The notes under the pieces are model-generated. The model saw only the letters and a program-made list of their open reading frames with translations. It was not told where the DNA came from and searched no databases. The translations under genes were made by a program, and so were the position numbers. A stretch of DNA of 40,124 bases from a virus. The stretch spans positions 1 through 40,124 of IMG/VR virus record IMGVR_UViG_3300008107_005172; one strand, given 5' to 3'. Of the stretch, positions 20,225 to 27,542 are shown piece after piece; within the stretch, counting starts at the first letter, position 1, and each line of letters begins with the position of its first letter.

Positions 20225-22549
20225 ATGAAGTTAAAAACTATTATCACAGCCGCTGTGCTGTGCTTTTCCTATGGGACCGCACAGGCAGAAGAAGCTTATA
20301 TTGCTGATGAAGCAGCAGAAATTGTAGTGACCGCTACAAAAAGAGAAACTAATCTACAAGATACCCCAATTTCAATTGCAGTAATGCAAAGCGAAGACCT
20401 AAAGAAGCGTCAAGTGCAAAGTTTACTTGATCTATCTGATGGTGCTATCCCAAGCTTACGAGTAGCAACCTTTGAATCCAGACAGTCCGCACTCACAGTT
20501 GGTATGCGCGGTATTGTTCCGGGTGACGCAAATCAGCCCGCTCGTGAACAGGGTGTGGGTGTTTACATTGACGGCGTGTATCTAGGTCGTCAGCATGGTC
20601 TTAATGCTGGGTTCTTAGATATTGAACGTATTGAAGTGTTACGTGGCCCTCAGGGAACACTGTTCGGTCGTAATACCGAAGGCGGCGCAGTCAATATTAT
20701 CAGTAAGGCCCCAACAGGAGAATGGGGAGGTTCAGCAACAACTGGATTTGGCAACTATGGTTCTTATAACAGTAACTTGCGTTTGAACTTACCTAAGTTT
20801 GCAGGCTTTTCAATTAAATTAGACGGTGCAATTCAGCATCAAAATGCAACAACCAAAAACCCATTAGAAGGTCAATATGGTTGGAACTACTTTCATCGCT
20901 ATGGTGGTCGTGCTGCTATTCGTTGGGAGCCAACTACTAACTTGACAGCGGATATTGCAGTAGACCTTGGCAGAGATAACAACACCCCGTTTCTAAGCCA
21001 ACTAATCAACTACAACCCATACAATCGTCCAGTAGCAACACTTGCACAGATTGCTGCCGCTGGTAACAGAATCCCAAGTGGATTCATTGCTCCGCTACCT
21101 TCATTGGTACAGGTTCAACCTGAGAGAGCAGATGTTGCTGCGATCGGTGTTCCGCAAGAGCCTAGCGTAGGTAAGACATTCGGGGTAATGTCTACTGTTA
21201 AGTATGCAGTTTCCAGCGATGCTGAATTACGTTCAATCACCGCTTGGCGTACTGTAAGTGATCGTCAATTTGATAACTCAGGTGGTGCTAACCGTATTCC
21301 TGTATTCTTGCCAAACGCTACATTTAGCAGATATTCAATTGCTAGATTAGACCAACGTCAATTTAGTCAGGAGCTACAGTTAGTAGGAACTGCTGGCAAC
21401 CTTGATTATGTTTTGGGTGCTTACTACTTCAACGAAAGCGCAAGCGACGAAGCGAAGACTCCAAATACAAATAGATGGAATGCAACAGGCACTGGATACA
21501 CTATCGTAGATCCTGCAACATATCCACTAGCGATTGTTGCTCGTGCATCAACTGCTTATGCTAAGAGTTACGCACTCTATGGTCAAGGAACATACAATCT
21601 AAATGACTTGCACTTGACCTTAGGTGGCCGTTTCACGCAAGACAAGAAAGATGGTATACTATTCAAGGTGAACGGTGTATCAACTAACTTTACGTTTGTA
21701 CAAAATAACAAGCGTTTTGATCCAATCGTAACACTTGCGTATGACCTTAGCAGAGATATTAATGTATATGCAAAGTATACAACAGGATATCGTGCAGGTG
21801 GTGCCAGTTCACGCTCACTTAACTATCGTTCTTTTGGTCCAGAAGAAGTAAAGAGTTATGAAATTGGTTCTAAGCTAGAACTATTCAATCGTGCGGTTCG
21901 TTTTAACACTGCACTTTATCACATGGATAGAACAAACAGCCAAGTTGACTTTAACTTCTTTATTCCGCAACCAAACGGAACGGTTAGAAACACACTTGAA
22001 ACTGTTAATGCTGAAGGTACAACAAAGATCAGAGGTATCGAAGCTGACTTAACTGTACAACCACTTGAAGGTCTTTCATCTACTATATCATATGCATATA
22101 CTGATGTAGATATGCCACTGGCTCGTAACACAGTGCAGGAACAACTTAATGCATCATTGACACCGGCTATCACTACTCCGGTATTTCAAGAGGTGTTCGT
22201 TGTTTATACACCAAAACACGCATTGACTGCATCAATTGATTATCAAACATTTGTTGGAAACTCTGACACTGTTGCAAGATTTCATATTGATGCTAACTAT
22301 GCTTCTCCTTCATACGCATTTGATAATGAGAATGTAAGAGGTGATGCGAGTTTCATTATTAATGGTCGTATAACATTAGACGATATTAAGATTGCGAAGC
22401 AAAAGTTATCAGTTGCATTGTGGACTCGTAATCTTCTAAACAAGTCATTTATCTTTAGACGCTCTAATGCTAACGGATTGGTGCTCGGAGATTATGCTAA
22501 CTTCAATCCTCCTCGTACATTCGGCATTGAAGCCACAGTTAAATTCTAA
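20225..22549 (+). CDS. TonB-dependent outer-membrane receptor, sphingomonad type
   Basis: 774 residues from ATG 20225, where the signal peptide begins (MKLKTIITAAVLCFSYGTAQA, cleavage after AQA); the open frame starts earlier at 20180. Then a TonB box region (AEIVVTATKRETNLQDTPISI), a plug domain with the family signatures (VGMRGIV, VYIDGVYLGR, IERIEVLRGPQGTLFGRNTEGGAVNII) and a full beta-barrel ending in the terminal Phe (EATVKF). Length matches bacterial TBDRs, and no frameshift is seen. Such receptors import siderophores, vitamins or glycans using TonB energy, and many serve as phage receptors. Codon and base use resemble the neighbouring phage genes, so the gene is not a recent unameliorated insert. 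Substrate unknown. Confidence 0.95.
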   Translation: MKLKTIITAAVLCFSYGTAQAEEAYIADEAAEIVVTATKRETNLQDTPISIAVMQSEDLKKRQVQSLLDLSDGAIPSLRVATFESRQSALTVGMRGIVPGDANQPAREQGVGVYIDGVYLGRQHGLNAGFLDIERIEVLRGPQGTLFGRNTEGGAVNIISKAPTGEWGGSATTGFGNYGSYNSNLRLNLPKFAGFSIKLDGAIQHQNATTKNPLEGQYGWNYFHRYGGRAAIRWEPTTNLTADIAVDLGRDNNTPFLSQLINYNPYNRPVATLAQIAAAGNRIPSGFIAPLPSLVQVQPERADVAAIGVPQEPSVGKTFGVMSTVKYAVSSDAELRSITAWRTVSDRQFDNSGGANRIPVFLPNATFSRYSIARLDQRQFSQELQLVGTAGNLDYVLGAYYFNESASDEAKTPNTNRWNATGTGYTIVDPATYPLAIVARASTAYAKSYALYGQGTYNLNDLHLTLGGRFTQDKKDGILFKVNGVSTNFTFVQNNKRFDPIVTLAYDLSRDINVYAKYTTGYRAGGASSRSLNYRSFGPEEVKSYEIGSKLELFNRAVRFNTALYHMDRTNSQVDFNFFIPQPNGTVRNTLETVNAEGTTKIRGIEADLTVQPLEGLSSTISYAYTDVDMPLARNTVQEQLNASLTPAITTPVFQEVFVVYTPKHALTASIDYQTFVGNSDTVARFHIDANYASPSYAFDNENVRGDASFIINGRITLDDIKIAKQKLSVALWTRNLLNKSFIFRRSNANGLVLGDYANFNPPRTFGIEATVKF

Positions 22550-22558
22550 TAAAAACGG

Positions 22559-22590
22559 TTGACTCTACACTCATTTGGGTGTAGAGTCAA
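22559..22590 (+). promoter_or_regulatory. palindromic promoter or hairpin before the Toprim gene
   Basis: TTGACTCTACAC (22559-22570) and GTGTAGAGTCAA (22579-22590) are perfect 12-base arms around an 8-base loop. It also reads as TTGACT-17-TAGAGT, so the hairpin may contain the promoter; the message would then start at or near the ATG 22594. Without a T-run it is a poor terminator for the receptor gene. Confidence 0.55.
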
Positions 22591-22593
22591 TCT

Positions 22594-23115
22594 ATGAAAA
22601 CGGTACTTGAACATCTAAAAGATCGTCATGTTGACCTTGAACTTCATCGCCCCGCGATAGACGAAGTTGAGAGGACAGCGACCTTTTACCTGTACAATCA
22701 GAGTGGTTGTATCATCGGGTACCAGCAGTATCGTCCTGATGCTGACAAGACTAAGAACAATCATCCCAAAGAGGCTCGCTATTTCACATATCGTAAGCAG
22801 CCTACCCTCGCTGTATGGGGATTAGAATCGCTTCATTTGACCCCTCACGTTGTCTTTCTGACAGAGGGTATCTTTGACGCTGCCCGTCTGACAGAGCGTG
22901 GATACAGCGCCCTAGCAGCATTGACGAACAACCCTACTAAGGACTTGCGTAACTGGTTGTCTATGCTGAACCGCAAAGTTGTAGCAGTGTGCGATAACGA
23001 TAGTGCTGGTCGTAGGCTTGCTAAGTTTGGTGATGTTGCAGTGTTCACCGAAGACAAAGACTTGGGTGAAGCTGATGACGAGTTTGTAACGAGATTGTTG
23101 AATGAGCATGGATAA
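22594..23115 (+). CDS. stand-alone Toprim-domain protein (primase-like)
   Basis: 173 residues. The C-terminal two thirds form a Toprim fold: the acidic motif FLTEGIFDA (Glu91) and the DND motif VVAVCDNDSAGR (Asp134, Asp136), followed by EDKDLGEADD. The N-terminal part (YLYNQSGCIIGYQQYRPDADK...ARYFTYRKQP) is like the substrate-proximal part of phage primase/helicase proteins. It lacks a zinc-finger primase domain and a helicase domain, so it is either a primase remnant, a partner protein or a Toprim nuclease. Overlaps the next gene by 14 bases. Confidence 0.8.
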   Translation: MKTVLEHLKDRHVDLELHRPAIDEVERTATFYLYNQSGCIIGYQQYRPDADKTKNNHPKEARYFTYRKQPTLAVWGLESLHLTPHVVFLTEGIFDAARLTERGYSALAALTNNPTKDLRNWLSMLNRKVVAVCDNDSAGRRLAKFGDVAVFTEDKDLGEADDEFVTRLLNEHG

Positions 23116-23365
23116 CGAGGATTTCTATAACAAGTGCGCTGAACTGTTGGGTGTTGAACACGAATACCTGCCGTTCACCCACTATAAGCGCACTCGTTGG
23201 AACAACCGTACTCCTGGATCAGGACGATTCTCGGGATGCGGTATCATACGCAAGTTTGGTAGTCAGATACATGTAGCACTGACTAACCCTATCAGCCATC
23301 ATGGTATCTACAACTCTGAGGAAGAGGTCCTAACTTTTTTGCGTAGTTTGGATATTTCTGGTTGA
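23102..23365 (+). CDS. hypothetical protein
   Basis: 87 residues (ATG 23102; another in-frame ATG at 23108). Basic central stretch (THYKRTRWNNRTPGSGRFSGCGIIRKFGSQIHVAL) and an acidic C-terminus (SEEEVLTFLRSLD). Expressed with the Toprim gene. Not recognised. Confidence 0.7.
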   Translation: MSMDNEDFYNKCAELLGVEHEYLPFTHYKRTRWNNRTPGSGRFSGCGIIRKFGSQIHVALTNPISHHGIYNSEEEVLTFLRSLDISG

Positions 23366-23390
23366 CATTGGTTACCCATTTTGTTATAAA
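23362..23390 (+). promoter_or_regulatory. early-type promoter cassette
   Basis: TTGACA, spacer TTGGTTACCCATTTTGT (17), TATAAA (23385-23390); leader with TATAGCAAGGAGAG. Confidence 0.9.
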
Positions 23391-23414
23391 GAGTGTATAG
23401 CAAGGAGAGATATT

Positions 23415-23567
23415 ATGCGTTGCACTAAAGTTCTTTCGTTTGATGAGGTTCAGGCAATCTGCGAGGCTCTCCAAAACTCTCAAAACCCCGTGTTGAGCGA
23501 CCTTGCCAAAGAGTTGCGTAACGAAGAAGATATTGCTATTGCTATCCTTGAAAAAGACGAACTGTAA
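23415..23567 (+). CDS. very small early protein (50 residues)
   Basis: ATG 23415 follows a strong promoter and AAGGAGAG; the frame runs 50 codons to TAA 23565-23567. The product is acidic and helical (MRCTKVLSFDEVQAICEALQ ... EEDIAIAILEKDEL). Its own promoter, ideal ribosome site and early-type codon use argue that it is real. Such short early proteins often act on host proteins, but no target can be named. Confidence 0.65.
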   Translation: MRCTKVLSFDEVQAICEALQNSQNPVLSDLAKELRNEEDIAIAILEKDEL

Positions 23568-23575
23568 TTTTTCGG

Positions 23576-23604
23576 TTGACACTGGTTACCCAAAATGCTA
23601 TAAC
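23576..23604 (+). promoter_or_regulatory. early-type promoter cassette
   Basis: TTGACA, spacer CTGGTTACCCAAAATGC (17), TATAAC (23599-23604); leader with TATATAGCAAGGAGA. Confidence 0.9.
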
Positions 23605-23629
23605 AAATATATAGCAAGGAGACATTGAT

Positions 23630-23896
23630 ATGACTAAGTTTGAAACTCTCTCGCACTTCGTTCTGACCCAGGCTTCGAACGATGAACTGAACACCCTCAA
23701 CGAATATATCAAGATGCGCCGTCAGCAGCTTACTAAGGCTGTTGTTCGTAGCGTTGTGAAGGGTGATAAGGTCACGTTTACTAGTCGCAATCGTGTCTAC
23801 AACGGTACTGTGATGGACGTTAAGATTAAGAACCTCGTTGTTGAAACGCAGTATGGTCGCTATCGTGTCCCTGCTAGCATGGTTAAGGTCGTTTAG
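23630..23896 (+). CDS. small KOW/SH3-like protein
   Basis: 88 residues: an N-terminal helix pair (FVLTQASNDELNTLNEYIKMRRQQLTKAVV) and a C-terminal beta-barrel-like unit, VVKGDKVTFTSRNRVYNGTVMDVKIKNLVVET, which looks like KOW or Tudor/SH3 domains that bind RNA, DNA or ribosomes. This type with the VKxGDxVxF-x6-GxV pattern is common in phage early regions. Followed by an AGGAGG site for the next gene. Confidence 0.75.
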   Translation: MTKFETLSHFVLTQASNDELNTLNEYIKMRRQQLTKAVVRSVVKGDKVTFTSRNRVYNGTVMDVKIKNLVVETQYGRYRVPASMVKVV

Positions 23897-23906
23897 GAGG
23901 CGTAAG

Positions 23907-24116
23907 ATGAAGCTTGAAACTATCTTTCGTGTCCGCATTGTATACAAGAACGGATATACTCACGATTTTGAATGCACCGACTTTGAAATTTCAAACAGTC
24001 AGGTTACTTGGAAGAGCGCAAACGAGCGTAATCGCCCTATCAAGATCGGTCTTGATGATATCGCTGCTGTTTGGCAGGTAGGATATCGTAAGCGCATTAA
24101 GTTTTTCGGTAAGTAA
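23907..24116 (+). CDS. small basic beta-rich protein
   Basis: 69 residues from ATG 23907, preceded by the strong site AGGAGG. The frame is open to 23838 but that part overlaps the previous gene. Composed of strands with a basic C-terminus (VGYRKRIKFFGK). Function unknown. Confidence 0.7.
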   Translation: MKLETIFRVRIVYKNGYTHDFECTDFEISNSQVTWKSANERNRPIKIGLDDIAAVWQVGYRKRIKFFGK

Positions 24117-24127
24117 GGAGAAGTAGA

Positions 24128-24373
24128 ATGGATAAGTTTCTTGAGTTTGTTGTAGATAAGGTTTTCAGTGGATTTACGTTGGCGCTGATTTTGGCTGGAG
24201 TTTTCCTCTATACGATAGTCAATATTTCCGAGTCACATGAAGCTGCTCGTCAGGCTGACCGAGAAAACACACAAAAGATCACCGAAGCCTGCTATGCTCA
24301 GGGGATGGTTCTCGTTCGCACTGATGCTGGTCAGCGTTGTGTTCTCCCACAGTCTCTCGTAAAGGTGAAGTAA
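24128..24373 (+). CDS. small membrane protein with periplasmic tail
   Basis: 81 residues, AAGGAGAAG site. One membrane span (FTLALILAGVFLYTIVNI, about 16-33) then a polar domain with two cysteines (ITEACYAQGM and AGQRCVLP) that may form a disulfide. Function unknown. Confidence 0.7.
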   Translation: MDKFLEFVVDKVFSGFTLALILAGVFLYTIVNISESHEAARQADRENTQKITEACYAQGMVLVRTDAGQRCVLPQSLVKVK

Positions 24374-24374
24374 A

Positions 24375-24575
24375 ATGACTTTTTGGTTGGTAGTATATCT
24401 GTTTACACAGGAAGGCGAGTTTGTTGCTAAGGATATCTATGAGACTGCCGGTAAAGAGCAGTGCGTAGAGTTTGCAGGGCAGGTCACTAAGACCATCGTC
24501 AACAGCAAATTGCAGGCGCAGTTTCATTGCCTTAGCGATGAAGAATATCGTATCGAACGGAGGCTCGACCAGTGA
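24375..24575 (+). CDS. small protein, tandem paralog 1
   Basis: 66 residues. MTFWLVVYLFTQEGEFVAKDI followed by a Cys in KEQC and a Cys-Leu-Ser-Asp-Glu-Glu-Tyr-Arg ending. It aligns along its length with the next protein, which suggests tandem duplication. GTGA overlap with the next gene. Confidence 0.7.
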   Translation: MTFWLVVYLFTQEGEFVAKDIYETAGKEQCVEFAGQVTKTIVNSKLQAQFHCLSDEEYRIERRLDQ

Positions 24576-24769
24576 AGTTTTGGCTCATTATCTTTTTCCT
24601 CACTCCACAGGGTGAGTTTATTAGCAAGAAAGAAATTGCTTATAAGGATGAAGCATCCTGCTATTTAGCAATGGATAAGGTAAAGGTCAAGCGGATCACA
24701 CAAATGGTCTGCGTGAGCGATGATCACTACAGGGGTCGTAAGCAGGATCCCGGTGTTCCCTACGATTAA
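24572..24769 (+). CDS. small protein, tandem paralog 2 (GTG start)
   Basis: 65 residues from a GTG in a GTGA overlap. MKFWLIIFFLTPQGEFISKKEI matches the start of its upstream neighbour, with the paired Cys (DEASC, MVCVSDDHYR) in the same places. A more distant relative may be the protein at 28082. Function unknown. Confidence 0.7.
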   Translation: MKFWLIIFFLTPQGEFISKKEIAYKDEASCYLAMDKVKVKRITQMVCVSDDHYRGRKQDPGVPYD

Positions 24770-24780
24770 GGAGAAGTAAA

Positions 24781-25233
24781 ATGGGTCTTGATATGTATCT
24801 TCACGCCAAGCGTTATCTTTGGGGTTGGCAGGATGAAAGCGAAGATAAGACTATCGCTAACGAAGTCCAAAAGCTTGCTAAGATTCCCGAAGATTTTGAA
24901 GTTAAGGAAATCGTAATCAAAGCTGGTTATTGGCGTAAGGCTAACCAAATTCATCGTTGGTTCGTAGAACAGGTTCAAGAAGGTAAGGATGATTGCGGAT
25001 ACTACTATGTTAGTAGGCAGCACCTAGTTGATCTTAGAGACTTGTGCAAGCGAGTAATTGAGAACAAGGACCTTGCAGCAATTCACTTGCCAACTGAAAG
25101 TGGTTTCTTTTTTGGTAGTACAGAATATGATGATTGGTATTATCAGGATCTTACCGAAACGATTGAGATTATTGACAAGGCATTGACGCTTGACCAGTCG
25201 CAATGGGACTTTGAGTACCACTCAAGCTGGTAA
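24781..25233 (+). CDS. conserved phage protein of the MGLDMYL type
   Basis: 150 residues, AAGGAGAAG site. The N-terminus MGLDMYLHAKRYLWGW and the YWRKANQIHRWFV and DCGYYYVSRQHLVDLRDLC segments are hallmarks of a protein family found in many phages and some bacteria, with no established function. Ends in a terminator that overlaps the next promoter. Confidence 0.85.
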   Translation: MGLDMYLHAKRYLWGWQDESEDKTIANEVQKLAKIPEDFEVKEIVIKAGYWRKANQIHRWFVEQVQEGKDDCGYYYVSRQHLVDLRDLCKRVIENKDLAAIHLPTESGFFFGSTEYDDWYYQDLTETIEIIDKALTLDQSQWDFEYHSSW

Positions 25234-25240
25234 AAAATCA

Positions 25241-25280
25241 TACCCGAGGTCATTTTTTGGTTGACTTCGGGTACCTTTTT
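25241..25280 (+). terminator. intrinsic terminator overlapping the next promoter
   Basis: TACCCGAGGTCA (25241-25252) pairs with TGACTTCGGGTA (25262-25273), 12 pairs including one G-U, loop of 9, followed by CCTTTTT. The 3' arm includes most of the next -35 (TTGACT, 25261-25266). Same design as 9042-9091. Confidence 0.78.
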
Positions 25281-25289
25281 GTCTATAGT
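25261..25289 (+). promoter_or_regulatory. early-type promoter embedded in a terminator
   Basis: TTGACT, spacer TCGGGTACCTTTTTGTC (17), TATAGT (25284-25289). Confidence 0.85.
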
Positions 25290-25320
25290 GAATTATAAGC
25301 TGAAAAGACGGAGATACAAA

Positions 25321-25623
25321 ATGTCGTATGTAATCTACAACAACGAAACTTCTAAGATTCTCGGTGGACACAACAAGTCGTATAAGACTCTTGCTGCTGC
25401 TAAGTCTGCTATCTCTCGTCTTCGCAAGACTGTTCCTGTCACTGATCTTAACACTGATCGTGATCCGCTCTTTGTCTATGCGATTGCTGAAATCAATTAC
25501 TTCTATGAGAACATTGATCAGACTGTTGAGCGTGTCAACCTCATGAGTGGTAAGACTTTCCGCGAGAGCGTGAACACTCCCTCGTATTGCTCGCCTTCTT
25601 CGGAAAGCTATTGGAGCATGTAA
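25321..25623 (+). CDS. hypothetical phage protein
   Basis: 100 residues from ATG 25321 (the frame is open to 25261, inside the promoter). MSYVIYNNETSKILGGHNKSYKTLAAAKSAISRLRK resembles small phage proteins with a V-x-Y-N-x-x-T start followed by a Y-K-T-x-x-A-A-K-x-A-I-x-R helix. C-terminus Ser-rich. Function unknown. Confidence 0.75.
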   Translation: MSYVIYNNETSKILGGHNKSYKTLAAAKSAISRLRKTVPVTDLNTDRDPLFVYAIAEINYFYENIDQTVERVNLMSGKTFRESVNTPSYCSPSSESYWSM

Positions 25624-25624
25624 G

Positions 25625-25840
25625 ATGATCCAGTATATTGATAATTCTGCTGCTCGTCCTTGTAACAGCAGCTTTTATCGGTATCGCAACTTTGATTTCA
25701 ACTGGTACAAAACCACTATTTTAGTTAAGTTTGGATTCAGTAAGTCATTCTATGCCGACCCAGCCGAGCCCCATAAGCCATGCTGGCATTACTCACTTAG
25801 CCTTATCTTTTTCAGAATCTGGTGGATAGTAAGGAATTAA
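25625..25840 (+). CDS. small aromatic-rich protein
   Basis: 71 residues, starting one base after the previous stop. Rich in Phe/Tyr/Trp with a hydrophobic C-terminus (WHYSLSLIFFRIWWIVRN) that could be membrane-associated. Function unknown. Confidence 0.6.
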   Translation: MIQYIDNSAARPCNSSFYRYRNFDFNWYKTTILVKFGFSKSFYADPAEPHKPCWHYSLSLIFFRIWWIVRN

Positions 25841-25845
25841 ATATT

Positions 25846-26022
25846 ATGGAACTCGCCCGCGCAACTCATATCGTCAACAAGATGGCCAAAGAGCGTTATA
25901 ATACGCTCGGTGACGTTCTTACTGAATTCCTCAAGTATCAGAAGAATGGTGAATGCACTCACTTTTGGCCTGACGAAAATACCGCTTGCATGATGCTTCT
26001 TGAACGTAGGGTATCAAAGTGA
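25846..26022 (+). CDS. small hypothetical protein (58 residues)
   Basis: Starts at ATG 25846 with AAGGA 10 bases upstream. Helical (MELARATHIVNKMAKERYNTLGDVLTEF) with two cysteines. Shares bases with the next GTG start (GTGA). Confidence 0.65.
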   Translation: MELARATHIVNKMAKERYNTLGDVLTEFLKYQKNGECTHFWPDENTACMMLLERRVSK

Positions 26023-26195
26023 TTATCAAACTTAAAGGCGTTACCAAACACGGTAAAAATCGTATTCACGAACACGGTAACGAATGGATCGTGCTTGAAC
26101 CACGTGTCACACCTGCACCTAATATGCTATACATTCAGAGCGTAAAGACCGGCGATATACGTTGGCTAAATCATAACTTTGAGATTGTAACGTGA
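26019..26195 (+). CDS. small beta-rich protein (58 residues, GTG start)
   Basis: GTG 26019 in a GTGA overlap, running to TGA 26193-26195. The product (IIKLKGVTKHGKNRIHEHG...EWIVLEPRVTPAPNMLYIQSVKTGDIRWLNHNFEI) is of a form common in phages: a K-G-x-x-x-x-G-K-N-R-I-x-E-H-G core that suggests a small nucleic-acid or protein binding barrel. Found by reading the gap; coupled to both neighbours. Confidence 0.65.
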   Translation: MIIKLKGVTKHGKNRIHEHGNEWIVLEPRVTPAPNMLYIQSVKTGDIRWLNHNFEIVT

Positions 26196-26254
26196 TACAC
26201 TATAAGGTTCCCGGCGGGGTGACGCAAAAAACTATTAATCGTAAGGAACGTAAA

Positions 26255-26473
26255 ATGAATACTCTTGTTAAGATTGTTGGTCTGCTTGCGGCCGCTGCCG
26301 GGGTCATTGTATTTTTTGGACTGCTTCTTAGCCTTCCGGTAATGTTGCTTTGGAACGCTGCACTTGTTCCTGCTATCCCCGGACTCGTTGAGATTGGCTG
26401 GTTGCAGGCTTGGGGTATTATGATGTTGTGTGGTTTCTTGTTTAAGCCTATCACTGCCTCAAAGAACGACTAA
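26255..26473 (+). CDS. small membrane protein, two spans
   Basis: 72 residues from ATG 26255 with AAGGA upstream; an alternative GTG at 26192, in a GTGA overlap with the previous gene, would add 21 residues. Two hydrophobic segments (about 6-33 and 39-65). Function unknown; holin-like in form only. Confidence 0.65.
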   Translation: MNTLVKIVGLLAAAAGVIVFFGLLLSLPVMLLWNAALVPAIPGLVEIGWLQAWGIMMLCGFLFKPITASKND

Positions 26474-26486
26474 GGTAAAATACCGG

Positions 26487-26515
26487 TTGACATTGTTTGC
26501 CCATTTTGCTATAAC
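26487..26515 (+). promoter_or_regulatory. early-type promoter cassette
   Basis: TTGACA, spacer TTGTTTGCCCATTTTGC (17), TATAAC (26510-26515). Spacer identical to that at 5576-5592. Leader TATATAGCAAGGAGA identical to the one at 23605 onward. Confidence 0.9.
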
Positions 26516-26541
26516 AAATATATAGCAAGGAGACAGTGACT

Positions 26542-26826
26542 ATGACTATCGCTCAAACGATTCTTTCGCAAATCAAGACGATTGACCCGATGGCAACTTT
26601 TGCCTGGGGCGCTAAGGAACTCGTCAATATGGGCGATGGTCTTAAGTTTAAGACTTCTGGTATGGTCAAGTGGAAGGGCTATGTGTATATCAAGTACAAT
26701 GAAGGCACTGACCTCTATGACATTGAATTCTTCCGTATTCGCGGTGCTAATATCAAGACCGATAAGGGCATGACTGATATTTTCGCAGAAGACCTTGTTA
26801 ACGTTATTGACAGTGTGGTGGGTTAA
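26542..26826 (+). CDS. conserved phage protein
   Basis: 94 residues from ATG 26542 (GTG at 26536 also in frame). Contains QIKTIDPMATFAWGAKELV and LKFKTSGMVKWKGYVYIKYNEGTDLYDIEFFRI, the pattern of a small protein family widespread in T4-like phages, with no known function. Strong promoter and AAGGAGA site. Confidence 0.78.
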   Translation: MTIAQTILSQIKTIDPMATFAWGAKELVNMGDGLKFKTSGMVKWKGYVYIKYNEGTDLYDIEFFRIRGANIKTDKGMTDIFAEDLVNVIDSVVG

Positions 26827-26827
26827 G

Positions 26828-27526
26828 ATGCCTAAGATTAAAGCATATAAGGGTAACGAACGGTCCGTTCTTATTCCAGTGGATGATGCTAAGATTGTCA
26901 CTGCATTCAAGTGTCCTTGGACCGAGCAGGTGTATGCGACTAAGAAAGCATATGTAAAGCATCTTCGTGAACTTCGGGAAGACCGCATTCATCGCGCCAT
27001 CCGCGCCCGCATTCAGAACAAGATTTTTGAAGAACTGATTAATCAGGATAGTTTTGAAAAGGTAATTGAGTGGATTGAAACTCATCCTGAGTTTTTCTTT
27101 GATCGTGTCATTCACAACGGCCGTGTTGGCTGGCGTGATCGGCGTGAGCATCTTCGTGACAAGTTTTGGATCAAGATCACTTATCTTGATGTTCACTGGA
27201 GCGATAACGTGAGCAACAGTCATAGTCGTCCCCGAAATGGAGTTTCTAATTGGGGCCGAGATAATGATAAGCCGACTGGATACCCTGGTTGGGGAGGTCG
27301 TATTGAATTCCAGCTTAGTCACGATCTTGGATTCGGCAGTGATGTTTTCCGTAATGTTGGTATTCATACCGGCACTGGCGGAGGCATTAGCGACAATCGC
27401 TATGGCTATGATGTTAAGTTTTTCACAAGTGATTGGCCTGGTCTTGAAAAGAATCAACTCTTTGATATCATCAAGGGCGTTAGGCCCGCAGGATATCGTT
27501 ACGGCGAACCTCGCTATTTTAGATAA
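26828..27526 (+). CDS. hypothetical protein
   Basis: 232 residues from ATG 26828. N-terminal part with FKCPWTEQVYATKKAYVKHLRELRE, like half of a zinc finger, then a basic helical part (RIHRAIRARIQNKIFEELI) and a Gly/Asn/Ser-rich C-terminal region (WGRDNDKPTGYPGWGGRIEF...HTGTGGGISDNRYGYDVKFF). Early-type codons. Function unknown. Confidence 0.75.
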   Translation: MPKIKAYKGNERSVLIPVDDAKIVTAFKCPWTEQVYATKKAYVKHLRELREDRIHRAIRARIQNKIFEELINQDSFEKVIEWIETHPEFFFDRVIHNGRVGWRDRREHLRDKFWIKITYLDVHWSDNVSNSHSRPRNGVSNWGRDNDKPTGYPGWGGRIEFQLSHDLGFGSDVFRNVGIHTGTGGGISDNRYGYDVKFFTSDWPGLEKNQLFDIIKGVRPAGYRYGEPRYFR

Positions 27527-27542
27527 TTGAAGGGAGTTATGT

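Noticed and set aside
14358-22549. Bacterial chromosome fragment or prophage, because of clpX, clpP, clpS, hsp20 and a TBDR
   Set aside because: The block is embedded between rIIA/rIIB/ligase and phage structural-type genes without a break in density, strand or promoter style, and no integrase or attachment site is seen.
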